Below, in pieces: positions 26,155 to 36,429 of a DNA stretch of 38,326 nucleotides; within the stretch, counting starts at the first letter, position 1; the number at the start of each line of letters is the position of its first letter. Made by a program: the position numbers and the translations under genes. Source of the stretch: Flavobacteriaceae bacterium (GTDB lineage: Bacteria; Bacteroidota; Bacteroidia; Flavobacteriales; Flavobacteriaceae); NCBI GenBank assembly GCA_021647985.1, contig JAKITQ010000028.1, forward strand, positions 1 to 38,326, read 5' to 3'. The notes beneath the pieces were generated by a model. The model ran no database searches, was not told the origin of the DNA, and worked only from the letters and a program-made list of their open reading frames with translations.

Positions 26155-28278
26155 TTATCCTTGTGCTTTTTTAATTACTTCTTCAGAAATATTAGAAGGT
26201 GTTTTTTCATAATGAGAAAACTCCATAGTAGAAGTAGCTCTACCTGATGATAATGTTCTTAATGTTGTTACATAACCAAACATTTCTGATAATGGCACTG
26301 TAGCTTTTACAACTTTAGCTCCATTTCTATCGTCCATAGCGTTAACTTGACCTCTTCTTCTATTTAAGTCACCTACAATATCTCCCATATTTTCTTCAGG
26401 AGTAACAGCTTCCAATTTCATAATTGGCTCAAGAACAACAGCTCCTGCAGCTTTCGCAGCAGCTTTATAACCTAATTTTGCAGCCAATTCAAAAGATAAT
26501 GCATCTGAATCTACAGCGTGGAATGAACCATCTAATAAAGTAACCTTCATAGAGTCCATTTCAAATCCGGCTAATGGACCATTTTTCATAGCCATTTTAA
26601 ATCCTTTTTCTACAGATGGAATAAATTCTTTAGGAATATTACCTCCTTTAATTTTATTGACAAATTGCAATCCTGATCCTTCAAAATCTTCATCAACAGG
26701 ACCCATTTCAAATACAATATCTCCAAATTTACCACGACCACCTGATTGCTTTTTATAAGTTTCTCTATGGCTTGTAGTTTTGGTTAAATCTTCTTTGTAA
26801 TTTACCTGAGGTTCACCTTCGTTTACTTCTACTTTAAATTCACGTTTTAAACGATCAATTAAAACTTCGATATGTAATTCTCCCATTCCTGAGATAATTG
26901 TTTGTCCAGAAACTTCATCCGTTCTAACTGTAAATGTTGGATCTTCTTCTGCTAATTTAGCAAGACCAACACCTAACTTATCAACATCAGCTTTTGTTTT
27001 TGGCTCAATTGCAATACCAATTACTGGATCTGGAAAATCCATACTTTCTAAAACAATAGGAGCATCTAAAGATGTCATTGTATCACCAGTTTTAATATCT
27101 TTAAACCCAACTGCCGCACCAATATCTCCTGCCTCAATAAAATCAATTGCATTTTGCTTATTTGCATGCATTTGATAAATACGTGAAATACGTTCTTTTT
27201 TACCAGATCTATTATTTAAAATATAAGAACCAGCATCTAACCTGCCTGAATACACCCTAAAGAAAGCCAAACGACCAACAAAAGGATCAGTAGCAATTTT
27301 AAAAGCTAATGCAGCAAAAGGTTCTTTTACTGATGGTTTTCTTATTTCTTCTTTTTCTGTATCAGGATTAACGCCAACAATACCTTCTTTATCAACCGGC
27401 GAAGGCAAGTAACGACAAACAGCATCTAATAAGAATTGAACTCCTTTGTTTTTAAATGCAGAACCACAAACCATAGGTATGATTGCCATATCCATAACTG
27501 CAGCTCTTAAAGCGGCATGTACTTCATCTTCAGTGATTGAATCTTCATCTTCCATGAATTTTTCAAGTAGATTTTCATCATAACTTGCAACTTCTTCAAT
27601 CAATAAAGCTCTATACTCATGCGCTTCTTCTTTTAATTCTTCTGGAATATCAATCACTTTAAAAGTAGATCCGTGATTATCATCATCCCAAACGATTGCT
27701 CTATTTTTTATTAAGTCAATAATTCCTTTAAAATTTTCTTCATCTCCAATAGGCAAAACGATAGGCACAGCATTTGAACCTAGCATTTCTTTTACCTGCT
27801 TGTTTACTTTCAAGAAATCAGCTCCTTGACGATCCATTTTATTTACAAAGCCAATTCTTGGTACTTTATAGTTATCAGCCAATCTCCAGTTAGTTTCTGA
27901 TTGTGGTTCAACACCATCAACAGCACTAAACAAGAAAACTAAACCATCTAAAACTCTTAATGATCTATTTACTTCTACTGTAAAATCAACGTGACCTGGA
28001 GTATCAATTATATTAAAATGGTATCCTTTAGTATCTTCTACAGGATCTCCATTTTCAGTCGGAAATTCCCATGTACAGGTTGTTGCAGCAGAAGTAATTG
28101 TTATACCTCTTTCTTGCTCTTGTTCCATCCAGTCCATAGTTGCAGCACCATCATGCACTTCTCCTATTTTATGTGAAACTCCTGTATAAAAAAGAATACG
28201 CTCTGTAGTTGTGGTTTTACCAGCATCAATATGTGCAGCAATACCAATATTTCTAGTTAAACTTAGATCTCTAGCCAT
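26155..28278 (-). CDS. fusA: Elongation factor G
   Basis: 707 residues. It uses GTP to move tRNAs and mRNA through the ribosome and helps ribosome recycling. The GTPase domain shows [13 protein letters not shown] (P-loop, 15-27), [10 protein letters not shown] (switch I), DTPGHVDFT (92-100, catalytic His96) and NKMDR (146-150). Domains II-V follow, including [18 protein letters not shown] and the C-terminal [20 protein letters not shown]. It lies between rpsG and rpsJ in the str cluster, so it is the housekeeping EF-G; tuf is not next to it. Confidence 0.98.
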   Translation of the reverse strand: MARDLSLTRNIGIAAHIDAGKTTTTERILFYTGVSHKIGEVHDGAATMDWMEQEQERGITITSAATTCTWEFPTENGDPVEDTKGYHFNIIDTPGHVDFTVEVNRSLRVLDGLVFLFSAVDGVEPQSETNWRLADNYKVPRIGFVNKMDRQGADFLKVNKQVKEMLGSNAVPIVLPIGDEENFKGIIDLIKNRAIVWDDDNHGSTFKVIDIPEELKEEAHEYRALLIEEVASYDENLLEKFMEDEDSITEDEVHAALRAAVMDMAIIPMVCGSAFKNKGVQFLLDAVCRYLPSPVDKEGIVGVNPDTEKEEIRKPSVKEPFAALAFKIATDPFVGRLAFFRVYSGRLDAGSYILNNRSGKKERISRIYQMHANKQNAIDFIEAGDIGAAVGFKDIKTGDTMTSLDAPIVLESMDFPDPVIGIAIEPKTKADVDKLGVGLAKLAEEDPTFTVRTDEVSGQTIISGMGELHIEVLIDRLKREFKVEVNEGEPQVNYKEDLTKTTSHRETYKKQSGGRGKFGDIVFEMGPVDEDFEGSGLQFVNKIKGGNIPKEFIPSVEKGFKMAMKNGPLAGFEMDSMKVTLLDGSFHAVDSDALSFELAAKLGYKAAAKAAGAVVLEPIMKLEAVTPEENMGDIVGDLNRRRGQVNAMDDRNGAKVVKATVPLSEMFGYVTTLRTLSSGRATSTMEFSHYEKTPSNISEEVIKKAQG

Positions 28279-28281
28279 TTC

Positions 28282-28758
28282 TTAAAATCTAAAATGTGAG
28301 AATGCTTTATTTGCTTCTGCCATCTTATGTACATCAACTCTCTTTTTAACTGCAGCTCCTTCTTCTTTCACAGCAGCAAGAATTTCACCTGCTAAACGCT
28401 GTGCCATAGATTTTTCATTTCTCTTGCGAGCATGTAATATCATCCATTTAATGGCCATTGAAATTTTACGATCTGCTCTAATAGGCATAGGAATTTGAAA
28501 AGTTGCCCCTCCAACTCTACGACTACGAACTTCAACATGTGGCATTACATTTGACAAGCCATCTTTCCACAACTCTAAAGCTGTTTTTTCTTCGTCTTGC
28601 TTTTTTGTTTCTACGATTTCTAATGCATCATAAAAAACTTTGAATGCAACAGATTTTTTACCATCTAACATCAAATTGTTCACAAAACGTGTAGCCAATT
28701 GATCGTTAAACTTTGGATCCGGTAAAAGAATCCTTTTCTTTGATATTCTTTTTCTCAT
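28282..28758 (-). CDS. rpsG: Ribosomal protein S7
   Basis: 158 residues: [20 protein letters not shown] with the S7 signature, then [40 protein letters not shown] and [21 protein letters not shown]7 starts assembly of the 3' domain of 16S rRNA and lies at the E site. It is three bases before fusA and 24 after rpsL. Confidence 0.98.
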   Translation of the reverse strand: MRKRISKKRILLPDPKFNDQLATRFVNNLMLDGKKSVAFKVFYDALEIVETKKQDEEKTALELWKDGLSNVMPHVEVRSRRVGGATFQIPMPIRADRKISMAIKWMILHARKRNEKSMAQRLAGEILAAVKEEGAAVKKRVDVHKMAEANKAFSHFRF

Positions 28759-28782
28759 TGTTCTTACATTAAAGCTTAAAAA

Positions 28783-29157
28783 TTATTTTTTTGGACGTTT
28801 AGTTCCGTATTTTGAACGGCGTTGTGTTCGTCCTTCTACTCCAGCGGTATCTAATGCACCACGAACAATGTGATATTTAACACCTGGTAAATCTTTTACT
28901 CTTCCGCCTCTAACCAATACTATCGAATGTTCTTGTAAATTATGTCCTTCTCCTGGAATATACGCATTCACCTCATTACCATTGGTTAACCTCACCCTTG
29001 CAACTTTACGCATTGCTGAATTAGGTTTCTTTGGTGTAGTTGTGTAAACACGAGTACATACTCCACGACGTTGCGGACATGAATTCAAAGCAGCCGATTT
29101 GTTCTTCTTGGTTGTTTTGGTTCTTCCTTTTCGTACTAATTGTTGAATAGTTGGCAT
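28783..29157 (-). CDS. rpsL: Ribosomal protein S12
   Basis: 124 residues: [20 protein letters not shown], then [20 protein letters not shown] and [20 protein letters not shown]. Lys43 and Lys88, the usual sites of streptomycin-resistance changes, are the wild-type lysines. S12 monitors codon-anticodon pairing. It is the first gene of the str cluster and has a well-matched promoter 50 bases upstream. Confidence 0.98.
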   Translation of the reverse strand: MPTIQQLVRKGRTKTTKKNKSAALNSCPQRRGVCTRVYTTTPKKPNSAMRKVARVRLTNGNEVNAYIPGEGHNLQEHSIVLVRGGRVKDLPGVKYHIVRGALDTAGVEGRTQRRSKYGTKRPKK

Positions 29158-29526
29158 ACTATTTTTTAATTAAATTAATTTGTTTAAAATCTCTATTTTT
29201 TAGAGTGTGCAAATGTATAACATTTTTATTGATATTCAAATTATAAATCATTCATTTTTTATACATTGGTTCACCTTACAAAACTCACAGATCAATTCAT
29301 TAATAATTTATCTTCTAATTTGTTAAGAAATCAGTACTTACAATTCATGTGATGGGTAATTCTAAAATAACAACACAACCTTTTGCGATAAATTATTCTA
29401 GTTGAAGTTGCTTTTTACCCACACTAAATTCAAGCTAAATTTAATCCTTGAATTCTAATTAATTTAATATTTAAACGATGGTTCTTAAAAAAATAATAAG
29501 ATATTTACAGACAAATAATTCTGTAA
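29158..29526. other. Divergent intergenic region, rpsL and Omp85 gene
   Basis: No gene is seen except a 53-codon open frame from ATG 29478 that overlaps the Omp85 start in another frame and looks like chance. The region holds the rpsL promoter. For the plus strand only partial matches occur, such as TAAATTTA near 29436, so the Omp85 promoter is not identified. Confidence 0.5.
29210..29239 (-). promoter_or_regulatory. Promoter of the rpsL (str) operon
   Basis: On the minus strand TTG (29239-29237) is followed by 19 bases and TACATTTG (29217-29210), a full match to the Bacteroidota -33/-7 pattern. The predicted start near 29206 gives a leader of about 50 bases before the rpsL ATG. Confidence 0.65.
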
Positions 29527-31221
29527 TTGAAACTATTTTTTACACCATATATATATACATTATTTTTTTTATTGATTTTCTCATCAGTTTACGGGCAAGA
29601 ATATCAGTTAAAATTTTCTGTAACACAACAAATAAATAATGAAATATTAAAGGAAATATATTTTCAAAAAAATCACCTTGACAAAAAAAGTGTCTATAAA
29701 GAAATTGACAGTATCATTTATAAATTAGAATTAAAAGGATATATAATGGCCAAAATAGATACTGTTTTTAAAACCGATTCTTTATTTAATGTCAAATTCA
29801 ATCTTGGCCCACATACAAAAAAAATTAGAATTCAATATAAAAATTTACCAACGCAATACCTGTCCAAGAAAACATTAAATAAAATTTCATCCTCTGTTAC
29901 AAACAACTATTTTGAAATTAAATTCACCGAAATCCCTGTTACCATGCAATATATTGCAGACCATCTTGAAAATTCGGGTTTTTCCTTTACAGAAATTAGC
30001 TTGACCAATATTCGGTTAACAACAGGAATAGCATATGCCAATATAAAAACAAACATGCCAAACCAAAGAACAATTGATAAGGTTATTATAAAAGGTTATT
30101 CCAATTTTCCAAAAAATTTTATATCCAATGAACTAAACTTAAAAATAGGCACTCGGTTTAATAAATCAAAATTACAGTATGCTTCTAACAGTATCAATAA
30201 AGTTATATTCGTTGCAGAACAAAAACCACCAGAAGTGCTCTTTACCAAAGATTCTACTTTTATCTATCTTTATTTAAATAAGAAACAATCCAATAAATTT
30301 GATGGAGTTATTGGCTTTTCTTCCGAGGAAGATAAAAATGGAATAGAATTCAACGGTTATTTGGATATGACCTTCAATAATATTTTTAATAATGGAGAAA
30401 CCATTGCTTTGTTTTGGAAAAATAATGGTAACGATAGTCAAAGATTTTATATAGGTGCAGAAATACCATACATTTTTAATTTACCAATCATACCAAAGGT
30501 AAATTTTGAGTTATTTAGAAAAGACTCTACATTTAACAATACCAAAACCAATTTTGATCTGACATATGCATTAAACAACAAAGGAAATATTTCAGCCTCC
30601 CTGCTAACAGAAAATTCCAATAACCTAAATAAAGATCAAAACGCATCTATCCAATCTTTTAAAAATATTTTTTATGGTATTCAATACAATTATGAAAAAT
30701 TAACCAACGATAATTTGTTTCCAGTTCAATTTAAAATTGATATAAGTACTTATTTAGGGAATAGAAAAACAGAGCAAGGCAAAATATATCAATCTAAATT
30801 TAACTTACTTGCTAATTATCAATGGACTATTGATAATAAAAATTATATTTTTATTCAAAATCGAAGTGGTTTGTTAAATTCTGAAAGTTATTTCGAAAAT
30901 GAATTATTTAGGCTAGGTGGCACAAATGACATAAGAGGTGTAAATGAAGAAAGTATATTTGCAAGTACTTACAGTATCTTTAATTTAGAATATAGATTTA
31001 GAGCGAGTAAATCCAGCTACTTTTTTACTATTACTGATTTCTCTTTAATTGATAATAAAACTACTCAAGAATCTACTACAATTTATAGCTTAGGGCTAGG
31101 TTATGCCTTTACTACAAAATTAGGTATCTTAAATATGAGTTATGCAGTTGGAAAGTTTGATAACAACCCATTTCAATTTAACAACTCAAAAATACATATT
31201 AAAGTAATCAATTATTTCTAA
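29527..31221 (+). CDS. Omp85-family outer-membrane protein with POTRA-like region
   Basis: 564 residues. The start is TTG at 29527: a stop codon lies directly before it, the next ATG is 73 codons in, and the TTG start gives a clean signal peptide (MKLFFTPYIYTLFFLLIF, cleaved near VYGQ). Residues 24-255 look POTRA-like, with IDKVIIKGYSNFPKNFI. The rest is beta-barrel; RLGGTNDIRG (462-471) matches the conserved barrel motif of the Omp85 superfamily, and the chain ends in Phe. Relatives insert or export outer-membrane proteins (BamA, TamA, TpsB). It is shorter than BamA and is not the housekeeping copy. It has no partner gene nearby, so its substrate is unknown. Confidence 0.75.
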   Translation: MKLFFTPYIYTLFFLLIFSSVYGQEYQLKFSVTQQINNEILKEIYFQKNHLDKKSVYKEIDSIIYKLELKGYIMAKIDTVFKTDSLFNVKFNLGPHTKKIRIQYKNLPTQYLSKKTLNKISSSVTNNYFEIKFTEIPVTMQYIADHLENSGFSFTEISLTNIRLTTGIAYANIKTNMPNQRTIDKVIIKGYSNFPKNFISNELNLKIGTRFNKSKLQYASNSINKVIFVAEQKPPEVLFTKDSTFIYLYLNKKQSNKFDGVIGFSSEEDKNGIEFNGYLDMTFNNIFNNGETIALFWKNNGNDSQRFYIGAEIPYIFNLPIIPKVNFELFRKDSTFNNTKTNFDLTYALNNKGNISASLLTENSNNLNKDQNASIQSFKNIFYGIQYNYEKLTNDNLFPVQFKIDISTYLGNRKTEQGKIYQSKFNLLANYQWTIDNKNYIFIQNRSGLLNSESYFENELFRLGGTNDIRGVNEESIFASTYSIFNLEYRFRASKSSYFFTITDFSLIDNKTTQESTTIYSLGLGYAFTTKLGILNMSYAVGKFDNNPFQFNNSKIHIKVINYF

Positions 31222-31539
31222 TTATTATTGAATATTGTTATAGTATTCTCATAATTTTCTTGTTATGTTTTAGAATAAAGTTCTTATTTATTTAATACCT
31301 TAAACAATTTCATTTTAACTCCTTTTTTTCTAAAAAACATGTGTGATATTGATAAAATTTACAATTTATACATCAATTTTTATTATTTTATTACGCTATA
31401 TTGCAGCTTTTTACGTCTTAAAATTATAATCATTTTAACATTTTTCTAACATTTTTTATGATATTTTTATGTTAAAAGCTTGGTATATTAACTTTTTATT
31501 ATGATTTTTGACACAAAATTAATTCAAATAATTTATATA
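31222..31539. other. Intergenic region before the SusC gene
   Basis: No gene is seen. It is very AT-rich. An 11-base tandem repeat TAACATTTTTC/TAACATTTTTT lies at 31436-31457, about 85 bp before the SusC ATG, and TAATTTTC near 31250 is a near-match to a -7 box. No clear terminator for the Omp85 gene was found. Confidence 0.45.
31436..31457 (+). promoter_or_regulatory. Tandem TAACATTTTT repeat upstream of SusC
   Basis: Two 11-base units in direct repeat, one helical turn apart, just upstream of where a promoter would be expected. The spacing is what a regulator bound in tandem would need, but AT-rich repeats also occur by chance. Confidence 0.3.
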
Positions 31540-34500
31540 ATGAAAACAAAGTTAAGTGGAATTTTGACGCTTTTACTAGCGTTTGTAGTGCAAATAACCT
31601 TTGCACAAGATCGAACTATCACTGGTACAGTTTCCGATGAAACGGGTCCGTTACCTGGTGTTAGTGTATTAATTGAAGGTACCTCTACAGGTACTGAAAC
31701 CGATTTTGACGGTAATTATACCATTGAAACTAATCAAGGCGATGTACTTCGTTTTAGTTTTGTGGGTATGACCACCATGTCAAGAACAATTGGTTCGGAT
31801 AATATTATCAACATAACTATGGTTTCTGATGACAACACCTTAGATGAGGTTGTTGTAACAGCTTTTGGTATCAAGAGAGAGAAACAAGCCTTAGGTTATG
31901 CCGTTTCAACTGTAAAGGAAGACATGCTTGAACAACGTGCCGATGGTGACATTGGACGTGTTTTAGCAGGTAAAGCATCTGGTATAAACATCCAATCACA
32001 AAGTGGTATGTCAGGTTCTGGTACGAGTATCCTTATTAGGGGTATGAATTCATTTAGTGGTAGTAACCAACCTTTATTTGTAGTAAATGGTGTTCCTTTT
32101 AGTAGTGGTACCAATGCACAAGGAGACTTTGTAGATGGTAACAATGGTTCTAGTCGTTTCTTAGACCTTGACCCTAACAATATTGAAAGTGTAAGTATCT
32201 TAAAAGGTTTGGCTGCAGCTACACTCTACGGTACAGATGGTAGAAATGGTGTGATCTTGATCACAACCAAATCTGGAGCTGGTACCGGTGGTAGTGCTAA
32301 GAAAAATGAAGTAACAGTAATGACTTCATTATTTATCAATGAGGTTGCCTCTTTACCAGATTACCAAAATGAATATGGTGGTGGTTTTGATCAAGCTTTT
32401 GGATGGTTCTTTAGTAACTGGGGTCCTAGTTTTGCTGAAGGTGGTCCAGGTGGCTGGGGTAACAGTAGTGCATTTGATGCAAACGGAACTCTTCCACATC
32501 CTTATAGTACAGCATCTCTAGCAACTGGTGTACCACAAGCGTTTCCAGAATTTGCTAATGCTCGTGTAGATTGGAGACCTTATGATAGTGTGAAAAATTT
32601 CTTTAGAAAAGGTATTGTATCTAATATCAATGTAAATGCAAGAGGAGCTTCTAAAAGTGGTGATGTTACTTATAATGTGAATTATGGTAATTTAAGTGAT
32701 GAAGGTTTTACTCCTGGTAACAAATTAATTCGTAACAACTTTAGTGTTGGTGGTAGAGCTAAATTATCTAATAAATTATCTATCAATAGTAATTTAAACT
32801 ACACCAAAACAAGTTTTAAAACACCTCCTGTTGCAGCGAGTACTGGTAGTAATGTAGGTGGTGAAAATGCTTCTATTTTTGGGAACTTATTTTATACACC
32901 TCGTAGTGTAGATATGCTTGGGCTTCCTTTTCAAAACCCTATTACAGGAGAATCAGTATACTATAGACAAAATAACAGTATACAACATCCTTTATGGACA
33001 ATTAACAACACAGGAAATATTCAAGATACTTTCAGAACATACGGTAATATCTCTGCTAACTACGAAATAAACGACAACTTAACCGCAACCTATAATTATG
33101 GTTTAGACGTTTACAATGAAAACAATACCAACTTCGCTAATAAAGGTGGTAAAACTGGTAGTATTGCAAATCAATCTGGTGTTTATGAAACTTGGACAAA
33201 TACAAATACTATTGATGACCATAACTTTATATTAAATGGTGATTATGATATTACAGATCGTATTGATGTGAACTTTACTGTAGGTGCTACCTCAAGAAGA
33301 GAAGTTTTTGACAGAAATGGTGTTAGAAGTACAGGACAACAAGTATTTGGTGTTTTAAGACACTTTAACTTTGCTGCACAAGATGAGATTCAAAATTATG
33401 AAGAAAGAAATACTTTAGGTGCTTATGGTACTGCTAGTTTTGGATTTGATAACTTTCTTTATGCAACCTTATCTGGTAGAAAAGACTGGGTATCTAACTT
33501 AGCAGAAGCCAACAGATCTATCTTTTACCCATCTGCAGACATAGCGTTTATCCCTACCAAAGCTTTTGAAGCGTTAAAAGGTAGCGAAACACTTAATTAT
33601 TTAAAATTAAGAGCTGGTTACGGTACATCTTCTAACTTCCCTAGAGGTTATCCAATTTCTTCAACTTTAATTTTAGATACACAATATTTTCAAGATGATG
33701 CTGGTGTAGATGTAGTTACAAATACAACAGGTCGTGTATTAGGAAATACCAATTTAAAACCAGAAACTATTGCTGAATTAGAATTTGGTGTGGAAGCAAG
33801 ATTGTTTAAAAATCGTTTAACTTTAGACGCATCTTACTATACAAGAACAACCAATGACCTTATAATTGAAAGACCTTTAGGTCCTGAAACTGGTTATACT
33901 AGAACCACTACTAATATTGGTGAGGTACAAAACGAAGGGTGGGAACTTGACTTAGGTATAGACATTATTAGAAATGATGATGATGGTTTTAACTGGAATG
34001 CCAATATGAACTTCTTTACTAACGAAGCTATTGTAACTGACTTAGGTTTAGATACAGATATCGTTGTTTATTCAGGTTTCTCAAATGGAGGTAATGCCGC
34101 CATTAAAGGAGAATCTATATTAACTATGGTTGGTACTGCTGTTGATCGTGATGATGCGGGCAACTTTAGAGTGAACTCTGCAGGTAGTTATGTTGAAAAA
34201 CAAGGTAACAACATCATTGGTGATGCGAATCCTGATTTCAACTTTAACTTATCAAACTCAATGAGCTATAAAAACTTCAGCTTTAACTTCCTATTCACAT
34301 GGGTAGAAGGTGGAGACGTATTATCTTGGACTACTGCTACTTTATTAGGTAGAGGGGTAGTTTCTGAAGAAGGTGTTGATCGTGCTAACTCGTTTATATT
34401 ACCAGGTGTTAACCCAGCGGGTCAGCCAAATACTACACAGATCAATAATTCAACTTTTTACTTCTCTAATGTACTTTATGGTCCAGACGAATTAAAAGTT

Positions 34501-34761
34501 TACGATGCTACGGTTTTCAGATTACAAGAACTATCTTTAAGCTACTCTTTACCATCTAAATTTTTAGACAATTCACCAATAGGAGCTTTAAGTCTAACTT
34601 TCTCAGGATACAATATGTGGTTCTTTGCTCCTAACATTCCAGAAAACGTAAACTTCGACCCTCAATTGGCCGGTTTAGGTGTTGGTAATGGTCGTGGTTT
34701 TGAATTTCAAAATGCACCTAGTGGAAAAAGATATGGTATGAGTATTAAAATTTCCTTTTAA
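31540..34761 (+). CDS. SusC/RagA-family TonB-dependent outer-membrane transporter
   Basis: 1073 residues from the ATG at 31540, which gives the standard signal peptide (MKTKLSGILTLLLAFVVQIT, cleaved near FAQ). An upstream in-frame ATG (31501) would put 13 residues in front of it and is rejected. Then come the carboxypeptidase-like domain (RTITGTVSDETGPLPGVSVL), the plug (LDEVVVTAFGIKREKQALGY, ILIRGMNSF, PLFVVNGVPF) and a 22-strand barrel ending KRYGMSIKISF. It imports a bound nutrient, often a glycan or peptide, with TonB energy. It is 24 bases before its SusD partner. No regulator or degradative enzyme adjoins, so the substrate is unknown. Confidence 0.95.
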   Translation: MKTKLSGILTLLLAFVVQITFAQDRTITGTVSDETGPLPGVSVLIEGTSTGTETDFDGNYTIETNQGDVLRFSFVGMTTMSRTIGSDNIINITMVSDDNTLDEVVVTAFGIKREKQALGYAVSTVKEDMLEQRADGDIGRVLAGKASGINIQSQSGMSGSGTSILIRGMNSFSGSNQPLFVVNGVPFSSGTNAQGDFVDGNNGSSRFLDLDPNNIESVSILKGLAAATLYGTDGRNGVILITTKSGAGTGGSAKKNEVTVMTSLFINEVASLPDYQNEYGGGFDQAFGWFFSNWGPSFAEGGPGGWGNSSAFDANGTLPHPYSTASLATGVPQAFPEFANARVDWRPYDSVKNFFRKGIVSNINVNARGASKSGDVTYNVNYGNLSDEGFTPGNKLIRNNFSVGGRAKLSNKLSINSNLNYTKTSFKTPPVAASTGSNVGGENASIFGNLFYTPRSVDMLGLPFQNPITGESVYYRQNNSIQHPLWTINNTGNIQDTFRTYGNISANYEINDNLTATYNYGLDVYNENNTNFANKGGKTGSIANQSGVYETWTNTNTIDDHNFILNGDYDITDRIDVNFTVGATSRREVFDRNGVRSTGQQVFGVLRHFNFAAQDEIQNYEERNTLGAYGTASFGFDNFLYATLSGRKDWVSNLAEANRSIFYPSADIAFIPTKAFEALKGSETLNYLKLRAGYGTSSNFPRGYPISSTLILDTQYFQDDAGVDVVTNTTGRVLGNTNLKPETIAELEFGVEARLFKNRLTLDASYYTRTTNDLIIERPLGPETGYTRTTTNIGEVQNEGWELDLGIDIIRNDDDGFNWNANMNFFTNEAIVTDLGLDTDIVVYSGFSNGGNAAIKGESILTMVGTAVDRDDAGNFRVNSAGSYVEKQGNNIIGDANPDFNFNLSNSMSYKNFSFNFLFTWVEGGDVLSWTTATLLGRGVVSEEGVDRANSFILPGVNPAGQPNTTQINNSTFYFSNVLYGPDELKVYDATVFRLQELSLSYSLPSKFLDNSPIGALSLTFSGYNMWFFAPNIPENVNFDPQLAGLGVGNGRGFEFQNAPSGKRYGMSIKISF

Positions 34762-34785
34762 ACAAAAAATAAAACTATTTATATT

Positions 34786-36414
34786 ATGAAAAAAATAATT
34801 AAATTAATAAAATTGATGTTTTTATCAGGAGCATTATTTCTTGTATCCTGTGAAACACTCACTTTGGATATGACCGAAAATCCAAATGCACTAACACCCA
34901 ACCAGGCAAATCCTGATTTCTTTTTGAATGCAATTCAAGTTGATTTTGCTAAAGAAGTTATAGAGCCGCTTAGTAGAACTGCTAGTCGTGTAACTCGCTT
35001 AGACAATATGAACGGTAGAGATTATCAAAATGCATTCTCACCTGCTAGTTTTGACAGAGAGTGGAGATATGCTTACCAAAAAATTATGGAAGATATCAAT
35101 AAAATGAATGTTTTGGCTTTAGAGTCTGATCTAAACAAGCATATTGGTATGGGCCAAGTAATTAAAGCTTATACGCTTATTGTTTTATCTGACTTTTTTG
35201 GTGAAATTCCTAATACAGAAGCTTTATTAGGTAGTGAAAATTTAAATCCTAAAGCAGATTCTGGTGAAAGTATTTATGCCTTTGCTATTGACCTATTAGA
35301 TCAGGCAATTGCTAATTTTGAAAAAGATGCTGCTGTAGACCCGCAATATGATTTCTTTTACGATGGTGATTGGGATCAATGGATCAAAGCTGCCAATACC
35401 GTTAAAATGAAAGCTTATATCGCTACAAGATTGGTAGATGCTAGTGCAGCTACTAACTTTATGGCTATTGTTAATTCTGGTAACTATATCGCTGCTAATG
35501 ATGATGACTTTCAATTTACTTGGGGAACTAACGAAATTCAACCTGACACACGTCACCCTCGTTATGAAGCAAGTTATACACCAACAGGTGGTGAAAGATA
35601 CATGTCTAACTGGTTAATGAACGAAATGTTAACTTCAAGTGACCCTAGAATATTATATTATTACTACCGCCAAAATGCCAATACACCTGGTTTTGGTGCT
35701 GACCCTAACGAAGAAACTTTAAATTGTTCTTTAGAAACAGCGCCTCCTCATTACGCAGGATTTACTTTTTGTGGATTGCAAGAAGGATACTGGGGTAGAG
35801 ATCATGGTGATGATGATGGTATCCCACCAGATGGTTTCTTAAGAACACTAGCAGGTGTTTACCCTGCAGGTGGTGTATTTGACGATAGTTCTTTCGAATC
35901 TAAGAAAAATGGAGACGGAAGAGGTGGAGATGGTATAACTCCTGTATTATTATCTAGCTGGACTGACTTCTGGATTGCTGAATTAAGCATGATGGATGGT
36001 GATGAAGCTGGTGCTAAAGACGCTATGTTAAGTGGCATTTCTAAATCTGTTGCAAAAGCTACTAGTTTCGCTACCAATGATGACCCTAATGAAGGTGATA
36101 ATATCGCTGACCATTATGATGATATGAGTGATGCTTTTGATAATGCTGCTGACAAAATGGAAGTTATTGCTTCACAATATTTTATAGCCTCTTATGGTAA
36201 TGGTATTGACACTTATAACTTTTATAGAAGAGTTGGTTACCCAACAAATTTACAACCAAATGTAGAACCTAATCCAGGTGGATTTATTCGCTCTTTCTTT
36301 TACCCTGCTAATTACGCCAACAACAATGCCAGCGTAACGCAAAAAGATGGAGTGGCCGAACAAGTGTTTTGGGATACGAACCCTTCTTCACCAGGTTTTC
36401 CAATGTCTAACTAA
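34786..36414 (+). CDS. SusD/RagB-family nutrient-binding lipoprotein
   Basis: 542 residues. The signal peptide ends FLVSC (Cys22), so it is a surface lipoprotein. It forms the lid over the SusC barrel and captures the substrate. Features of the SusD-like_2 group are visible: TENPNALTPNQANPDFFLNA near the start, AYTLIVLSDFFGEIPNTEAL with helical TPR-like repeats, and a C-terminal YNFYRRVGYPTNLQPN. A loop very rich in Asp and Gly (HGDDDGIPPDGF, KNGDGRGGDG) could bind calcium, which is inference. It is 24 bases from SusC and 15 bases from the next lipoprotein, so the three form one operon. Confidence 0.93.
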   Translation: MKKIIKLIKLMFLSGALFLVSCETLTLDMTENPNALTPNQANPDFFLNAIQVDFAKEVIEPLSRTASRVTRLDNMNGRDYQNAFSPASFDREWRYAYQKIMEDINKMNVLALESDLNKHIGMGQVIKAYTLIVLSDFFGEIPNTEALLGSENLNPKADSGESIYAFAIDLLDQAIANFEKDAAVDPQYDFFYDGDWDQWIKAANTVKMKAYIATRLVDASAATNFMAIVNSGNYIAANDDDFQFTWGTNEIQPDTRHPRYEASYTPTGGERYMSNWLMNEMLTSSDPRILYYYYRQNANTPGFGADPNEETLNCSLETAPPHYAGFTFCGLQEGYWGRDHGDDDGIPPDGFLRTLAGVYPAGGVFDDSSFESKKNGDGRGGDGITPVLLSSWTDFWIAELSMMDGDEAGAKDAMLSGISKSVAKATSFATNDDPNEGDNIADHYDDMSDAFDNAADKMEVIASQYFIASYGNGIDTYNFYRRVGYPTNLQPNVEPNPGGFIRSFFYPANYANNNASVTQKDGVAEQVFWDTNPSSPGFPMSN

Positions 36415-36429
36415 TAAATATATTTAAAA

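Noticed and set aside
29478..29639. 53-codon plus-strand ORF upstream of and overlapping the Omp85 gene
   Set aside because: It has no recognisable features, overlaps the signal-peptide region in another frame and ends soon after.
31501..31539. Thirteen extra residues at the start of the SusC protein
   Set aside because: They would precede a complete, typical SusC signal peptide that begins at 31540.
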